Source: Dehalococcoidia bacterium
Lineage (GTDB): Bacteria > Chloroflexota > Dehalococcoidia > UBA1151 > UBA1328
NCBI GenBank assembly: GCA_030745955.1
Contig: JASLNQ010000105.1
Span: 1 to 7,456 of the forward strand
Direction: 5' to 3'
Length of the DNA: 7,456 nt
Part shown: piece after piece, positions 1-5,593 of the stretch
Layout: every line of letters begins with the position of its first letter
Position numbering within the stretch: position 1 is the first letter of the stretch
The notes under the pieces: model-generated
The model's database searches: none
What the model was told of the DNA's origin: nothing
What the model saw: only the letters and a program-made list of their open reading frames with translations
Position numbers and translations under genes: made by a program

Positions 1-154
1 CCACAGGGATACTACGTGGACAAGGTCTTTTCGGGCTGGCGTGGCAGGCTTTTGACAGATATTCTGACCCCCGCGAGCGCGATCTTGAGATCCGTCTACG
101 GGGGTGCGCGCCCGCATTGCATTGATTAGTGATTTATCTGGAGTAATCAAGCGT
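1..154 (+). other. Leader upstream of the transketolase-like gene
   Basis: No gene can be assigned here. One forward frame is open from base 1 to a TAG at 127-129, encoding 42 residues that begin PQGYYVDKVFSGW. This could be the 3' end of a gene that starts before the window, but a second forward frame is also open to 125, so openness alone proves little. A TTGACA hexamer sits at 52-57 and would make a good -35 box, but no convincing -10 box lies 16-18 bases downstream. The promoter of the following gene is therefore not located. Confidence 0.3.
140..143 (+). promoter_or_regulatory. Ribosome binding site that decides the transketolase-like start
   Basis: GGAG lies 11 bases before the ATG at 155. 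The alternative in-frame GTG at 104 is preceded by a run of G but no purine-rich site at proper spacing, and the 17 extra residues it would add do not look like part of the enzyme fold. The ATG at 155 is therefore preferred. Confidence 0.5.
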
Positions 155-2698
155 ATGGCGCCCAGTGGTAATTCAACCGTCACCATTCACTCAGCAGCCA
201 CGGCCCCGGTAACCACCGAAAAGTCGGTACAGCTGCCCGAGTACGACCGCGAACGCATGGAAGATATTGGCTTCCTGACGGCCATGACCTTCGTGCTGAT
301 GTGCAACTATCACCAGACCGGTCATTTTGGCGGCCCCACGGCCTATACGCCCTACACCATCACCACCCACCTGGCGGGTCCCGAAAACGGTGGCCTTACG
401 TTCGACTACCGTCGCCCCAAGCACCCGTTTGCCGACAAGTTCATGCTCGCCGGCGGTCACAATGCGCCCGCGACCTACGGGATGTGGATAGTCATGGGCG
501 AGGCGCTGGCCCGCAGGCACGCCGCCACCGGCGACGACCGCTACAAGGCCGATCCGAGCACATCCATGCTCGCCATCGACGCACTCGGTTTTCGCCGCGG
601 GGCAGGTGCGCTGAAAAACATCCTCGAAGAAAATGGCCTGGCCGATCATCCCGCAATGGCGCAGGCAAAGATACGCGGAATTCGCTCGCTCTCCGGCCAC
701 TCCGAAACCACCGACCTCACCAACGATGTGAACGGCGGGCCATCGGGCGTTGGCGTCGCGACGGCCGCGGGCAAGGCGGCATTCTGGGACATGATGGGCG
801 CCGATCCCTCGCTGAAGGTCATTGCCCTTGAGGGTGAATTCGCCCTCACCTCGGGCCACTCGCAGGAGTTCAAGACGCAGGCCGTTGCACAGCGCGTCGG
901 CAAGCGGCTTCGCGTACTCCTCTCGTACAACAACGCCGGGATCGATGACGAACTCATCGGCAGCGTCGTAAAAGAAGAAACGTACCGTATCGAAGAGCAG
1001 TGGTCCTCGTATGGCTGGAATGTGCTCACCCTCGATGACGCCACCAACTACGACCAGGTTGTTGCGGCGCTCAAGGCGATGGAGGACTCGGATCCCTCTG
1101 ACCGCCGTCCCATGATCGTTGTCGGCAACACCGTGAAGGGCTGGTGGCCGGGAGCGAAAGACGGCCTGCTCCCCGGAGGCGTGACACAGATCGTCGACCA
1201 TGCGAGCCACGCTTACGGGATGCCGATGAACGGCGAGTACTTTCAGGCGCTGGCAACGTCATTCGAGCAGAAGTACGGCGTTACTTTCGAGGGCATCCGC
1301 GACGGCGCGGTCTCCGATTCGGCAGAGAACCTGCTGCAACTTAAGACCAACATCGATATCGCCCTCTCGGTCCTCGACAAAGACGGACTCGGCGACTGGC
1401 TTGCCGAACGGCTGGTTGAAATCGGCGACCAGGTCAACGACAACCTGCCACTGCGAGTCGATCCCGATACCGACCCGTTCCTCGACGAACGGCTTATGGT
1501 GAAGAACCTGCCGCGAGAGGCAACGACCGTTACTGCCGAGAACCCGGTCACCGGTGAGAAGAAGGACGTGGGCATCACGCTTTTCGAGCAGCCCGGTGGC
1601 ATGCGTGGGACGCGGCGTGCAATTTCCGAAATCATCAAGTGGGTCAACTACGTTACCGACAACCGGTTCGTGATCGTGGCGGCCGACCTCGCTGATTCGA
1701 TCAACGTTGACGCTGGCTCAATCTGGGGGCACTACGACCCGATCGACAACGCCGCCGGTACGCGTCTGAAGGCTCCTATCCAGGAAGCCGGCAACGCGTC
1801 GAGTGCGGTCGGGTTCACCAGCCAGACCCTCTCAAAAGACCCCGATAAGTTCTCCGGAGTCTGGTCGATCTCGGGTACCTACGGCGCGTTCACACCGCTG
1901 ATGTACCTCCCGCTCCGGGTCTGGAGCCAGCAAAACCAGGACAGCCCGTTCCGGCTGGGAGTGGCGCACATCCTCGCCGGTCACTCGGGTCCTGAGACCG
2001 CGGCCGACGCCCGAACCCACTTCGGGATCTTCTCTCCACAGGTCTGGAAGCTGTTCCCGAAAGGGCAGGTGATCGTCCTCAATTTCTGGGACTACAACGA
2101 TGTGGCCGCCGGTTACTTCGCAGCTGCCGAAATTGCCGCGCGTGACCCGAAGGTCGGCATCATCGTCCTCGAGGTAGCACGACCCGATTTTGCCGTCGCC
2201 GACCGGTCGAGCTTTGCCGATCCGGACCCGCGCGCTGCCGCAAAGGGCTACTACCTGATCCGGGATTACGACCCCGGTAAGCCGAAGCATGGCGTTGTCA
2301 TTTCGCAGGGGTCCAGCTCGACCGTGAACCTTGTCAGCGTCCTGCCGAAGCTCGAGGCGGCCGGGGTGAACGTGAAGGTCGTCGCGGCGATCAGCGAAGA
2401 GCTGTTCGACCGGCAACCGCAGGCTTACCGGGACAGCGTCCTTGCCCAAAACGAGAAGTTCGACCTGATGGTGGTCACCACCGGCACTCGCCGGGTATGG
2501 CCGGTCTCCGGAGTCGGACCGCTTACCGACGAATACTCGCTCACGTCCGACTGGGACAACCAGTGGCTGAGCGGTGGTACCGAGGACGACGTCATCAAGG
2601 AAGCCCACCTCGATGAGGACTCGATCTTCAATGCCGTGAAGCGGTTCGCCGACGAGCACGACGCCCGAATGTCACGCCAGGCGGCTGCGTTCAAGTAG
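155..2698 (+). CDS. Transketolase-like thiamine diphosphate enzyme, 847 aa
   Basis: A cytosolic ThDP-dependent enzyme of the transketolase / homodimeric pyruvate dehydrogenase E1 superfamily, which moves or releases two-carbon units. The N-terminal ThDP (PP) domain spans about residues 30-330: it has a GGHNAPA motif with His102 (family GHxxP), a GHSE plus NGGPSGVG segment, and the metal/ThDP motif, which reads EGEF at 226-229 and ends at Asn259-Asn260. A linker follows to about 480. The Pyr domain covers about 485-690, with QEAG carrying the expected catalytic Glu544 and a GPETAADARTHF segment (His622) matching the GPTH region of transketolase. The C-terminal domain is about 705-825. At 847 residues it is longer than classical transketolase (about 660) and nearer AceE (about 890). 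The usual GDG is replaced by GEF, so the metal ligand is probably Glu. True transketolase activity is uncertain; an E1- or phosphoketolase-like substrate range is possible. It stands alone, with a repeat-filled gap downstream. Confidence 0.85.
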   Translation: MAPSGNSTVTIHSAATAPVTTEKSVQLPEYDRERMEDIGFLTAMTFVLMCNYHQTGHFGGPTAYTPYTITTHLAGPENGGLTFDYRRPKHPFADKFMLAGGHNAPATYGMWIVMGEALARRHAATGDDRYKADPSTSMLAIDALGFRRGAGALKNILEENGLADHPAMAQAKIRGIRSLSGHSETTDLTNDVNGGPSGVGVATAAGKAAFWDMMGADPSLKVIALEGEFALTSGHSQEFKTQAVAQRVGKRLRVLLSYNNAGIDDELIGSVVKEETYRIEEQWSSYGWNVLTLDDATNYDQVVAALKAMEDSDPSDRRPMIVVGNTVKGWWPGAKDGLLPGGVTQIVDHASHAYGMPMNGEYFQALATSFEQKYGVTFEGIRDGAVSDSAENLLQLKTNIDIALSVLDKDGLGDWLAERLVEIGDQVNDNLPLRVDPDTDPFLDERLMVKNLPREATTVTAENPVTGEKKDVGITLFEQPGGMRGTRRAISEIIKWVNYVTDNRFVIVAADLADSINVDAGSIWGHYDPIDNAAGTRLKAPIQEAGNASSAVGFTSQTLSKDPDKFSGVWSISGTYGAFTPLMYLPLRVWSQQNQDSPFRLGVAHILAGHSGPETAADARTHFGIFSPQVWKLFPKGQVIVLNFWDYNDVAAGYFAAAEIAARDPKVGIIVLEVARPDFAVADRSSFADPDPRAAAKGYYLIRDYDPGKPKHGVVISQGSSSTVNLVSVLPKLEAAGVNVKVVAAISEELFDRQPQAYRDSVLAQNEKFDLMVVTTGTRRVWPVSGVGPLTDEYSLTSDWDNQWLSGGTEDDVIKEAHLDEDSIFNAVKRFADEHDARMSRQAAAFK

Positions 2699-2740
2699 CG
2701 TTAGATTCCGGGTGCTAGACGAGAACTTGCCAGTGAAATG

Positions 2741-2757
2741 GCGCGAGCAAGTCGCGC
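2741..2757 (+). terminator. Candidate hairpin terminator after the transketolase-like gene
   Basis: GCGCGA at 2741-2746 and TCGCGC at 2752-2757 pair perfectly around a 5-base loop, starting 42 bases after the stop codon. An overlapping pair, ACTTGC at 2725-2730 and GCAAGT at 2747-2752, offers an alternative fold. There is no T-tract, so it is not a classical rho-independent terminator; it may be a weak terminator or just GC-rich structure. Confidence 0.3.
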
Positions 2758-2900
2758 AAACAACTACGCGGAGCACGCCAGCGCGGACGGTTGCGTGGAT
2801 GCATATCCTCCCTCCCTGGCAGGTAGGCGGGTGCCCTCTGGGCGCGAGGGTGGGTCGCGGCTTTCTCAAGCGAAAAAGAGCGAGTGCACGCGACCGCCTG

Positions 2901-2957
2901 TCAACGCGTCTCGAGCGCAGTCATCGGAGCCGAGGGACCCGGGGCGGGGTCGCGCGT
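2901..2957 (+). repeat. Dispersed GC-rich repeat, copy A
   Basis: Bases 2912-2957 are identical over 46 bp to 3086-3131 (copy B), 174 bp away. With 10 more bases on the left, 2901-2954 matches the reverse complement of 4529-4582 at 49 of 54 positions. The core reads TCATCGGAGCCGAGGGACCC followed by GGGGCGGGGTCGCG. Inside it GACCC at 2936-2940 can pair with GGGTC at 2947-2951. A related GGGTGGGTCGCGG string lies just upstream at about 2848-2860. No transposase is nearby, so this is a non-autonomous or structural intergenic repeat. Confidence 0.85.
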
Positions 2958-2998
2958 CGTATCGGTGCCAACTTTGTCGCCGGGTGAATCCGCCGAGG

Positions 2999-3028
2999 TC
3001 CCTCCACTGCGCTTCGCTTCGGTCGGGA
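2999..3028 (+). repeat. Small palindromic element between repeat copies A and B
   Basis: The element starts TCCC and ends GGGA, with an inner GCGCTTCGC at 3009-3017 that can form a 3-bp hairpin. It resembles, from memory, short TCCC...TTCG...GGGA elements scattered through intergenic DNA of Chloroflexota and Acidobacteriota. That likeness is recollection, not a search. Only one copy is in this window. Confidence 0.35.
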
Positions 3029-3085
3029 AATGGGAGATGTGCTCGTGGGCCTGAAATAGTGACCAGTTGGTCCAATTCGATTTCC

Positions 3086-3131
3086 CGAGCGCAGTCATCG
3101 GAGCCGAGGGACCCGGGGCGGGGTCGCGCGT
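3086..3131 (+). repeat. Dispersed GC-rich repeat, copy B
   Basis: A 46-bp perfect direct copy of 2912-2957. The match ends sharply at both sides (left neighbour T in A, C in B; right flank TTC here, TCG in A), so the unit boundary is well defined. It lies 215 bp before the start of the LLM oxidoreductase gene. An open frame extends upstream from that gene through this repeat, but that extension is not protein-like. Confidence 0.85.
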
Positions 3132-3196
3132 TCTTCGCGATCGATCGATGCAGGGAACTCTAGCTTCGAAACACGCCTGCGCCTGGGCGAGCAACA

Positions 3197-3220
3197 GTCC
3201 TCCTCGCAACGAGAGGGGAC
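3197..3220 (+). promoter_or_regulatory. Leader hairpin upstream of the LLM gene
   Basis: GTCCTC plus CTCG at 3197-3206 pair with CGAG and GGGGAC at 3210-3220, leaving a CAA loop and a single bulged A: ten base pairs, one of them G-T. A smaller GGTG/CACC hairpin follows at 3223-3235. This could be a transcript-leader structure or the end of an upstream transcript. I recognise no known riboswitch or T-box consensus. Confidence 0.3.
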
Positions 3221-3329
3221 TTGGTGCCCGACACCTTGCCAGCCAACCCGACAGAAGCCATGCAACCGCGCCCGAGTATCGCAAACCACGCCGTCATGTA
3301 TGCTCTTGCGCCGATAGGTCGCCAACACC

Positions 3330-3334
3330 AGGAG
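3330..3334 (+). promoter_or_regulatory. Ribosome binding site of the LLM gene
   Basis: AGGAG lies 11 bases before the ATG at 3346. It decides the start: the frame is open from about 3067, but the upstream part crosses the intergenic repeat and lacks family features, whereas MRIGLMIEG is the normal beginning of this fold. Confidence 0.65.
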
Positions 3335-3345
3335 CGAGAAAAAAC

Positions 3346-4299
3346 ATGCGCATTGGACTGATGATCGAAGGCCAGGCTGGCCTCACGTGGGAGCGCTGGA
3401 TTCACATTCTTCACACCGCCGAACGGCTCGGCATCCCATCGGTCTTCAGGTCCGACCACTACTTCATCGGGAAGCACCAGAGCTCCATCGACCTGTTCCT
3501 CTCGTTCGTCGTCGCGGCCCGTGAGACCGAGAACATCAGGTTCGGATCGCTCGTAAGCCCGATGACATTCCGGTCCCCAATCGATGTTGGCCGCATGTCG
3601 GCGCAGATCAGCCAGCTCAGCAACGGACGCCTAATGCTGGGGCTCGGTGCTGGCTGGCACAAGCCGGAACATGATGCCTATGGGATACCGTTCTACAACC
3701 AGCGTGTGCGGACCGAGCGGTTGGAAGAGGCGATACATGTGATCAAGACCCTCTGGGGACCGGGGCCTGCGTCGTACGCCGGCAAACACTTCAGTGTTAC
3801 CGATGTCGACTGTCTCCCGAAGCCGGTGTCAGGCGCCGACACCCCGATCCTAATCGGTGGAGCGGGCGAAAAGCGTATGCTGCCGCTCGTCGCAAAATAT
3901 GCCGACGAGTGGAACTGCGTGAACGTGCCGCCCGAAACGTACCGGCACAAGGTAAACGTGGTTGCCGAGCGTTGTGCGGATGTCGACCGCGATCCCGCGA
4001 CGCTGCACAGGTCGATGATGGTGTTCGGCCTGGTCGCCGACGACGAGCGCACGCTCGACCGCCTCACGAAGTTTCACATGGGCATGAGCGGCGCGACGGG
4101 CTCACCGGCGGCTTACCGCGATGCAAGGGTCGAGGCCAGCAACTGGATAGTTGGTCTTACCAGCGAGGTTGTCGACAGGCTTGGCAGTTTGGCCGAACTG
4201 GGAGTTGAAGAGGTCCAGTTCGAGCACTTCAACTACGCGTCCGACGAATTCCCCGAGTACCTGGCCAACGAAATAGCCCCCGCCGTAGCAGCACTATAG
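3346..4299 (+). CDS. LLM-class flavin-dependent oxidoreductase, 317 aa
   Basis: A member of the bacterial luciferase-like monooxygenase superfamily, soluble TIM-barrel enzymes that use FMNH2 or reduced F420 to oxidise or reduce small organic molecules. Residues 1-10 (MRIGLMIEGQ) form the first strand. FRSDHY at 34-39, a typical substrate/flavin-side segment, follows the first helix. SNGRLMLGLGAGW at 92-104 followed by HDAYGIPF is the hallmark of the family, and PILIGGAGEKR at 167-177 is the usual phosphate-binding loop for the cofactor. KYADEWN at 184-190 is also typical. Length is normal and the frame is intact. Sequence alone does not tell FMN from F420 or give the substrate. The gene stands alone, with repeat copies A and B upstream and an inverted copy C downstream. 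SAR202-type Chloroflexota are known for many paralogues of such flavin enzymes, which fits but does not prove the taxonomy. Confidence 0.9.
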   Translation: MRIGLMIEGQAGLTWERWIHILHTAERLGIPSVFRSDHYFIGKHQSSIDLFLSFVVAARETENIRFGSLVSPMTFRSPIDVGRMSAQISQLSNGRLMLGLGAGWHKPEHDAYGIPFYNQRVRTERLEEAIHVIKTLWGPGPASYAGKHFSVTDVDCLPKPVSGADTPILIGGAGEKRMLPLVAKYADEWNCVNVPPETYRHKVNVVAERCADVDRDPATLHRSMMVFGLVADDERTLDRLTKFHMGMSGATGSPAAYRDARVEASNWIVGLTSEVVDRLGSLAELGVEEVQFEHFNYASDEFPEYLANEIAPAVAAL

Positions 4300-4330
4300 G
4301 GTCCGCAATCCCCTCTCCCTGACCCTGGTG

Positions 4331-4403
4331 TGCCCCGCGGAGCTTCCTACTGTCGCCCAAGCAATCCGATTGCGCCCGGCGACTAACGCTGCCCCGCGGA
4401 GCT
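4331..4403 (+). repeat. Short direct repeat TGCCCCGCGGAGCT, two copies
   Basis: The same 14 bases occur at 4331-4344 and 4390-4403, 59 bp apart. The hairpin 4352-4383 lies between them. Function unknown; possibly remnants of a larger degenerate repeat. Confidence 0.6.
4352..4383 (+). terminator. Nested hairpin after the LLM gene
   Basis: An outer stem GTCGC (4352-4356) with GCGAC (4379-4383) encloses an inner perfect stem GCAAT (4361-4365), CCG loop, ATTGC (4369-4373). It begins 53 bases after the LLM stop codon. No T-tract follows, so a role as terminator is only possible, not shown. Confidence 0.3.
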
Positions 4404-4405
4404 GC

Positions 4406-4497
4406 GACGCGCGACTAAGTGCACCTCGCACGCCCGGAGCTAACGGAGAGTGTTCGGGTGTGGGTGGTTCCTAAAGACGCGCGACCCACCTCGCACG
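4406..4497 (+). repeat. Diverged direct repeat: GACGCGCGAC ... CACCTCGCACG
   Basis: GACGCGCGAC occurs at 4406-4415 and 4476-4485, each followed a few bases later by CACCTCGCACG (4422-4432 and 4487-4497). The reverse complement of the second copy, ending GGTGGGTCGCGCGTC, resembles the GGGGTCGCGCGT end of the dispersed repeat, so these may be decayed pieces of the same family. Confidence 0.5.
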
Positions 4498-4528
4498 AGC
4501 TGCGCCAACACCGTTCAATCACAATCAC

Positions 4529-4582
4529 CGCGACCCCACCCCGGGTCTCTCGGCTCCGATGACTCGGCTCGGGACGCGTTGA
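4529..4582 (-). repeat. Dispersed GC-rich repeat, copy C (inverted)
   Basis: Read on the - strand, these 54 bases match 2901-2954 at 49 positions, with the mismatches at scattered single sites plus one GC/CG swap. It shares with copy A the left extension TCAACGCGTC that copy B lacks. Its orientation is opposite to A and B, so B and C form an inverted pair around the LLM gene. Confidence 0.85.
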
Positions 4583-4648
4583 GGGCAGCCCCCTCTTCCT
4601 GCCGGTGTTGGAGGATTTTCGGCGTTCCAGCCGGCGTTCCACTCAGCC

Positions 4649-4678
4649 TTACACAGCACGATTCAGTGGTGCTGTAAT
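4649..4678 (+). promoter_or_regulatory. Candidate promoter of the RraA-dehydrogenase operon
   Basis: A -35-like TTACAC at 4649-4654 and a -10-like TGTAAT at 4673-4678 (five of six bases of TATAAT) are separated by 18 bases. An inverted repeat, ACAGCAC at 4653-4659 and GTGCTGT at 4669-4675, overlaps both boxes and could be a regulator site. Transcription would start near 4685, leaving a leader of about 120 bases. Based on consensus matching by eye only. Confidence 0.4.
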
Positions 4679-4692
4679 ATCCCGGTTCAGGC

Positions 4693-4709
4693 GCGGTATT
4701 ACATACCGC
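4693..4709 (+). promoter_or_regulatory. Perfect 7-3-7 palindrome, candidate operator
   Basis: GCGGTAT and ATACCGC flank a TAC centre. It lies just downstream of the predicted transcription start, a position where a bound repressor would block transcription. The GGTAT...ATACC form recalls operators of GntR-type regulators, but that is inference. CAG at 4688-4690 and CTG at 4710-4712 would lengthen the stem with a 2-base bulge, so an RNA hairpin in the leader is the alternative. Confidence 0.45.
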
Positions 4710-4803
4710 CTGGTCGTTGCGGTTACCGACAGCGTGGGAACTGCTTCAATACCAACTCACACCGTTTCTTTGCACCTCCAGCCGACGAAAAAAGGCACCG
4801 CCA

Positions 4804-5553
4804 GTGATCATCAAAACCCCCATTCCAAAAATCGAGATTGAACGACCCTCAAAGGATTTGATCAAACGGCTCCAGGGAATCGGCAGCGCAACCGCCTCCG
4901 GAGAACTCAGGAAACTGGGCATCAAGGCAGCGGCAATCGATGGCCTGAGGTCGTTCGTCCCCGGCGTCAGCATCGTTGGCCCCGCCATCACGCTGCAGTA
5001 CCTGCCAAAGCGGGAGGACCAGTACCCGGAAGGGGAGTACCGCGAACCCGAGTCGCAAGTTCACCGCCACGCGCTCTATCATGCCCAGGCCGGGGACATC
5101 ATCGTTGTCGACGGGCGGGGAGAGATCACAAGCGGCGTATTTGGCGAGATGATGCTCACCTACCTGAAGGGCCGGGGCGGCCTCGGCATCGTGATCGACG
5201 GCGCAATTCGTGATTTTGGCGATGCGAAGGACCTCGGGCTGGGGATGTGGCTGAAGGGGGTCACTCCATACGGCCACACGCAAACGGTGCAGTTCCCCTA
5301 CGCATACAACGTGCCAATCGATTGCGCCGGAACCCTGGTCTTACCGGGCGACATCATCATTGCCGACGACGATGGCGCCGTCGTTGTGCCGAGGGATCTC
5401 GCCGAGAAGCTCGCCGAAGTAGGTGGGGCCCACTCGGAGTGGGAGGTGTTCACACGCATCAAGCTGTCGGAGGGTGGCGATCTTCGAAAGTATTACCCGC
5501 TCACGGATGAAGCCCGTGCTGAGTACGAGGAGTGGAAGAAAACCAACGGTTAG
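4804..5553 (+). CDS. RraA-family protein (HMG aldolase-like), 249 aa
   Basis: A member of the RraA / 4-hydroxy-4-methyl-2-oxoglutarate aldolase family, soluble metal-dependent enzymes, many of which cleave 2-oxo-acid aldols or decarboxylate oxaloacetate; others bind RNase E. The family signature is complete: Gly114-Glu115, then 20 residues, then Arg136-Asp137, with Asp140 at the position where the family usually has Glu. Arg136 is expected to hold the substrate carboxylate and Asp137/Asp140 the Mg2+ side. DIIVVDGRGE before it and GDIIIADDDGAVVVPRDLAE near residue 180-200 are also typical. RraA itself is about 160 aa; at 249 aa with a C-terminal helical tail this resembles the catabolic members. 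The start is the GTG at 4804, 8 bases after AAAGG (4791-4795). The dehydrogenase gene follows after 40 bp, so a metabolic rather than RNase-regulating role is likely. The substrate is unknown. Confidence 0.85.
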   Translation: MIIKTPIPKIEIERPSKDLIKRLQGIGSATASGELRKLGIKAAAIDGLRSFVPGVSIVGPAITLQYLPKREDQYPEGEYREPESQVHRHALYHAQAGDIIVVDGRGEITSGVFGEMMLTYLKGRGGLGIVIDGAIRDFGDAKDLGLGMWLKGVTPYGHTQTVQFPYAYNVPIDCAGTLVLPGDIIIADDDGAVVVPRDLAEKLAEVGGAHSEWEVFTRIKLSEGGDLRKYYPLTDEARAEYEEWKKTNG

Positions 5554-5593
5554 CCCGGCGAACGGCCGTGGCAATGGAAGCGAGTGTCGACCA

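Larger units (their letters stand above)
2699..3345 (+). other. 647-bp gap without a gene, filled with repeats
   Basis: Open frames exist on both strands but none is credible: they run through the repeat copies, translate the same 46-bp repeat twice (peptide SRAQSSEPRDPGRGRA in one frame), and match no family I recognise. Contents in order: a GC hairpin at 2741-2757, a second hairpin at 2831-2845 (GTGCCC, TCT, GGGCGC), repeat copy A, a TCCC...GGGA element, repeat copy B, a short GATC-rich run near 3138-3149, a stronger hairpin at 3197-3220 and the ribosome binding site of the next gene. No tRNA or known riboswitch was recognised. A TATGCT at 3299-3304 might be a -10 box but has no matching -35. 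Confidence 0.6.
4300..4803 (+). other. 504-bp gap without a gene, with repeats and a promoter region
   Basis: Short open frames on both strands are not convincing and overlap the repeats. The gap holds a nested hairpin (4352-4383), two families of short GC-rich direct repeats (4331-4497), inverted repeat copy C (4529-4582), an 8-bp tandem GGCGTTCC at 4621-4628 and 4633-4640, and a promoter plus palindrome before the RraA gene. The RraA frame can be extended upstream to a TTG at 4717, but those 29 residues do not look like the enzyme and cover the leader. Confidence 0.6.

Noticed and set aside
191..1210. Long open frame of 339 codons on the - strand
   Set aside because: It lies entirely opposite the well-supported transketolase-like gene in GC-rich DNA, has low-complexity Arg/Gly/Val-rich translation and no recognisable domain; a shadow frame.
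1832..2659. 275-codon open frame on the - strand
   Set aside because: Antisense to the Pyr and C-terminal domains of the transketolase-like gene, whose forward frame has clear family motifs; no domain is visible in the reverse frame.
2912..3131. CRISPR-like array made of the 46-bp repeats
   Set aside because: Only two direct copies, 128 bp of non-spacer-like DNA between them, and no cas genes.
2738..3163. 141-codon forward frame in the first gap, with the peptide SRAQSSEPRDPGRGRA twice
   Set aside because: The internal peptide repeat is simply the translation of the 46-bp DNA repeat; the reverse strand is open too. Repeat-derived, not a protein family.
3197..3235. T-box or other known riboswitch
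   Set aside because: No T-box consensus or other riboswitch core could be recognised; kept only as an unnamed hairpin.
2901..3284. 127-codon reverse frame with RDPAPGPSAPMTAL twice
   Set aside because: Again a translation of the two repeat copies, with no other protein-like features or ribosome binding site.
3067..3345. 93-codon N-terminal extension of the LLM gene
   Set aside because: It runs through repeat copy B and the leader hairpin; the ATG at 3346 has a good ribosome site and begins the normal fold.
4717..4803. 29-codon N-terminal extension of the RraA gene from a TTG
   Set aside because: No ribosome site, not family-like, and begins within the leader just after the palindrome; GTG at 4804 with AAAGG upstream fits better.
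2699..4803. Insertion sequence or transposon carrying the LLM gene
   Set aside because: No transposase, no target-site duplication that I could find at the repeat borders; the inverted copies alone do not establish a transposon.
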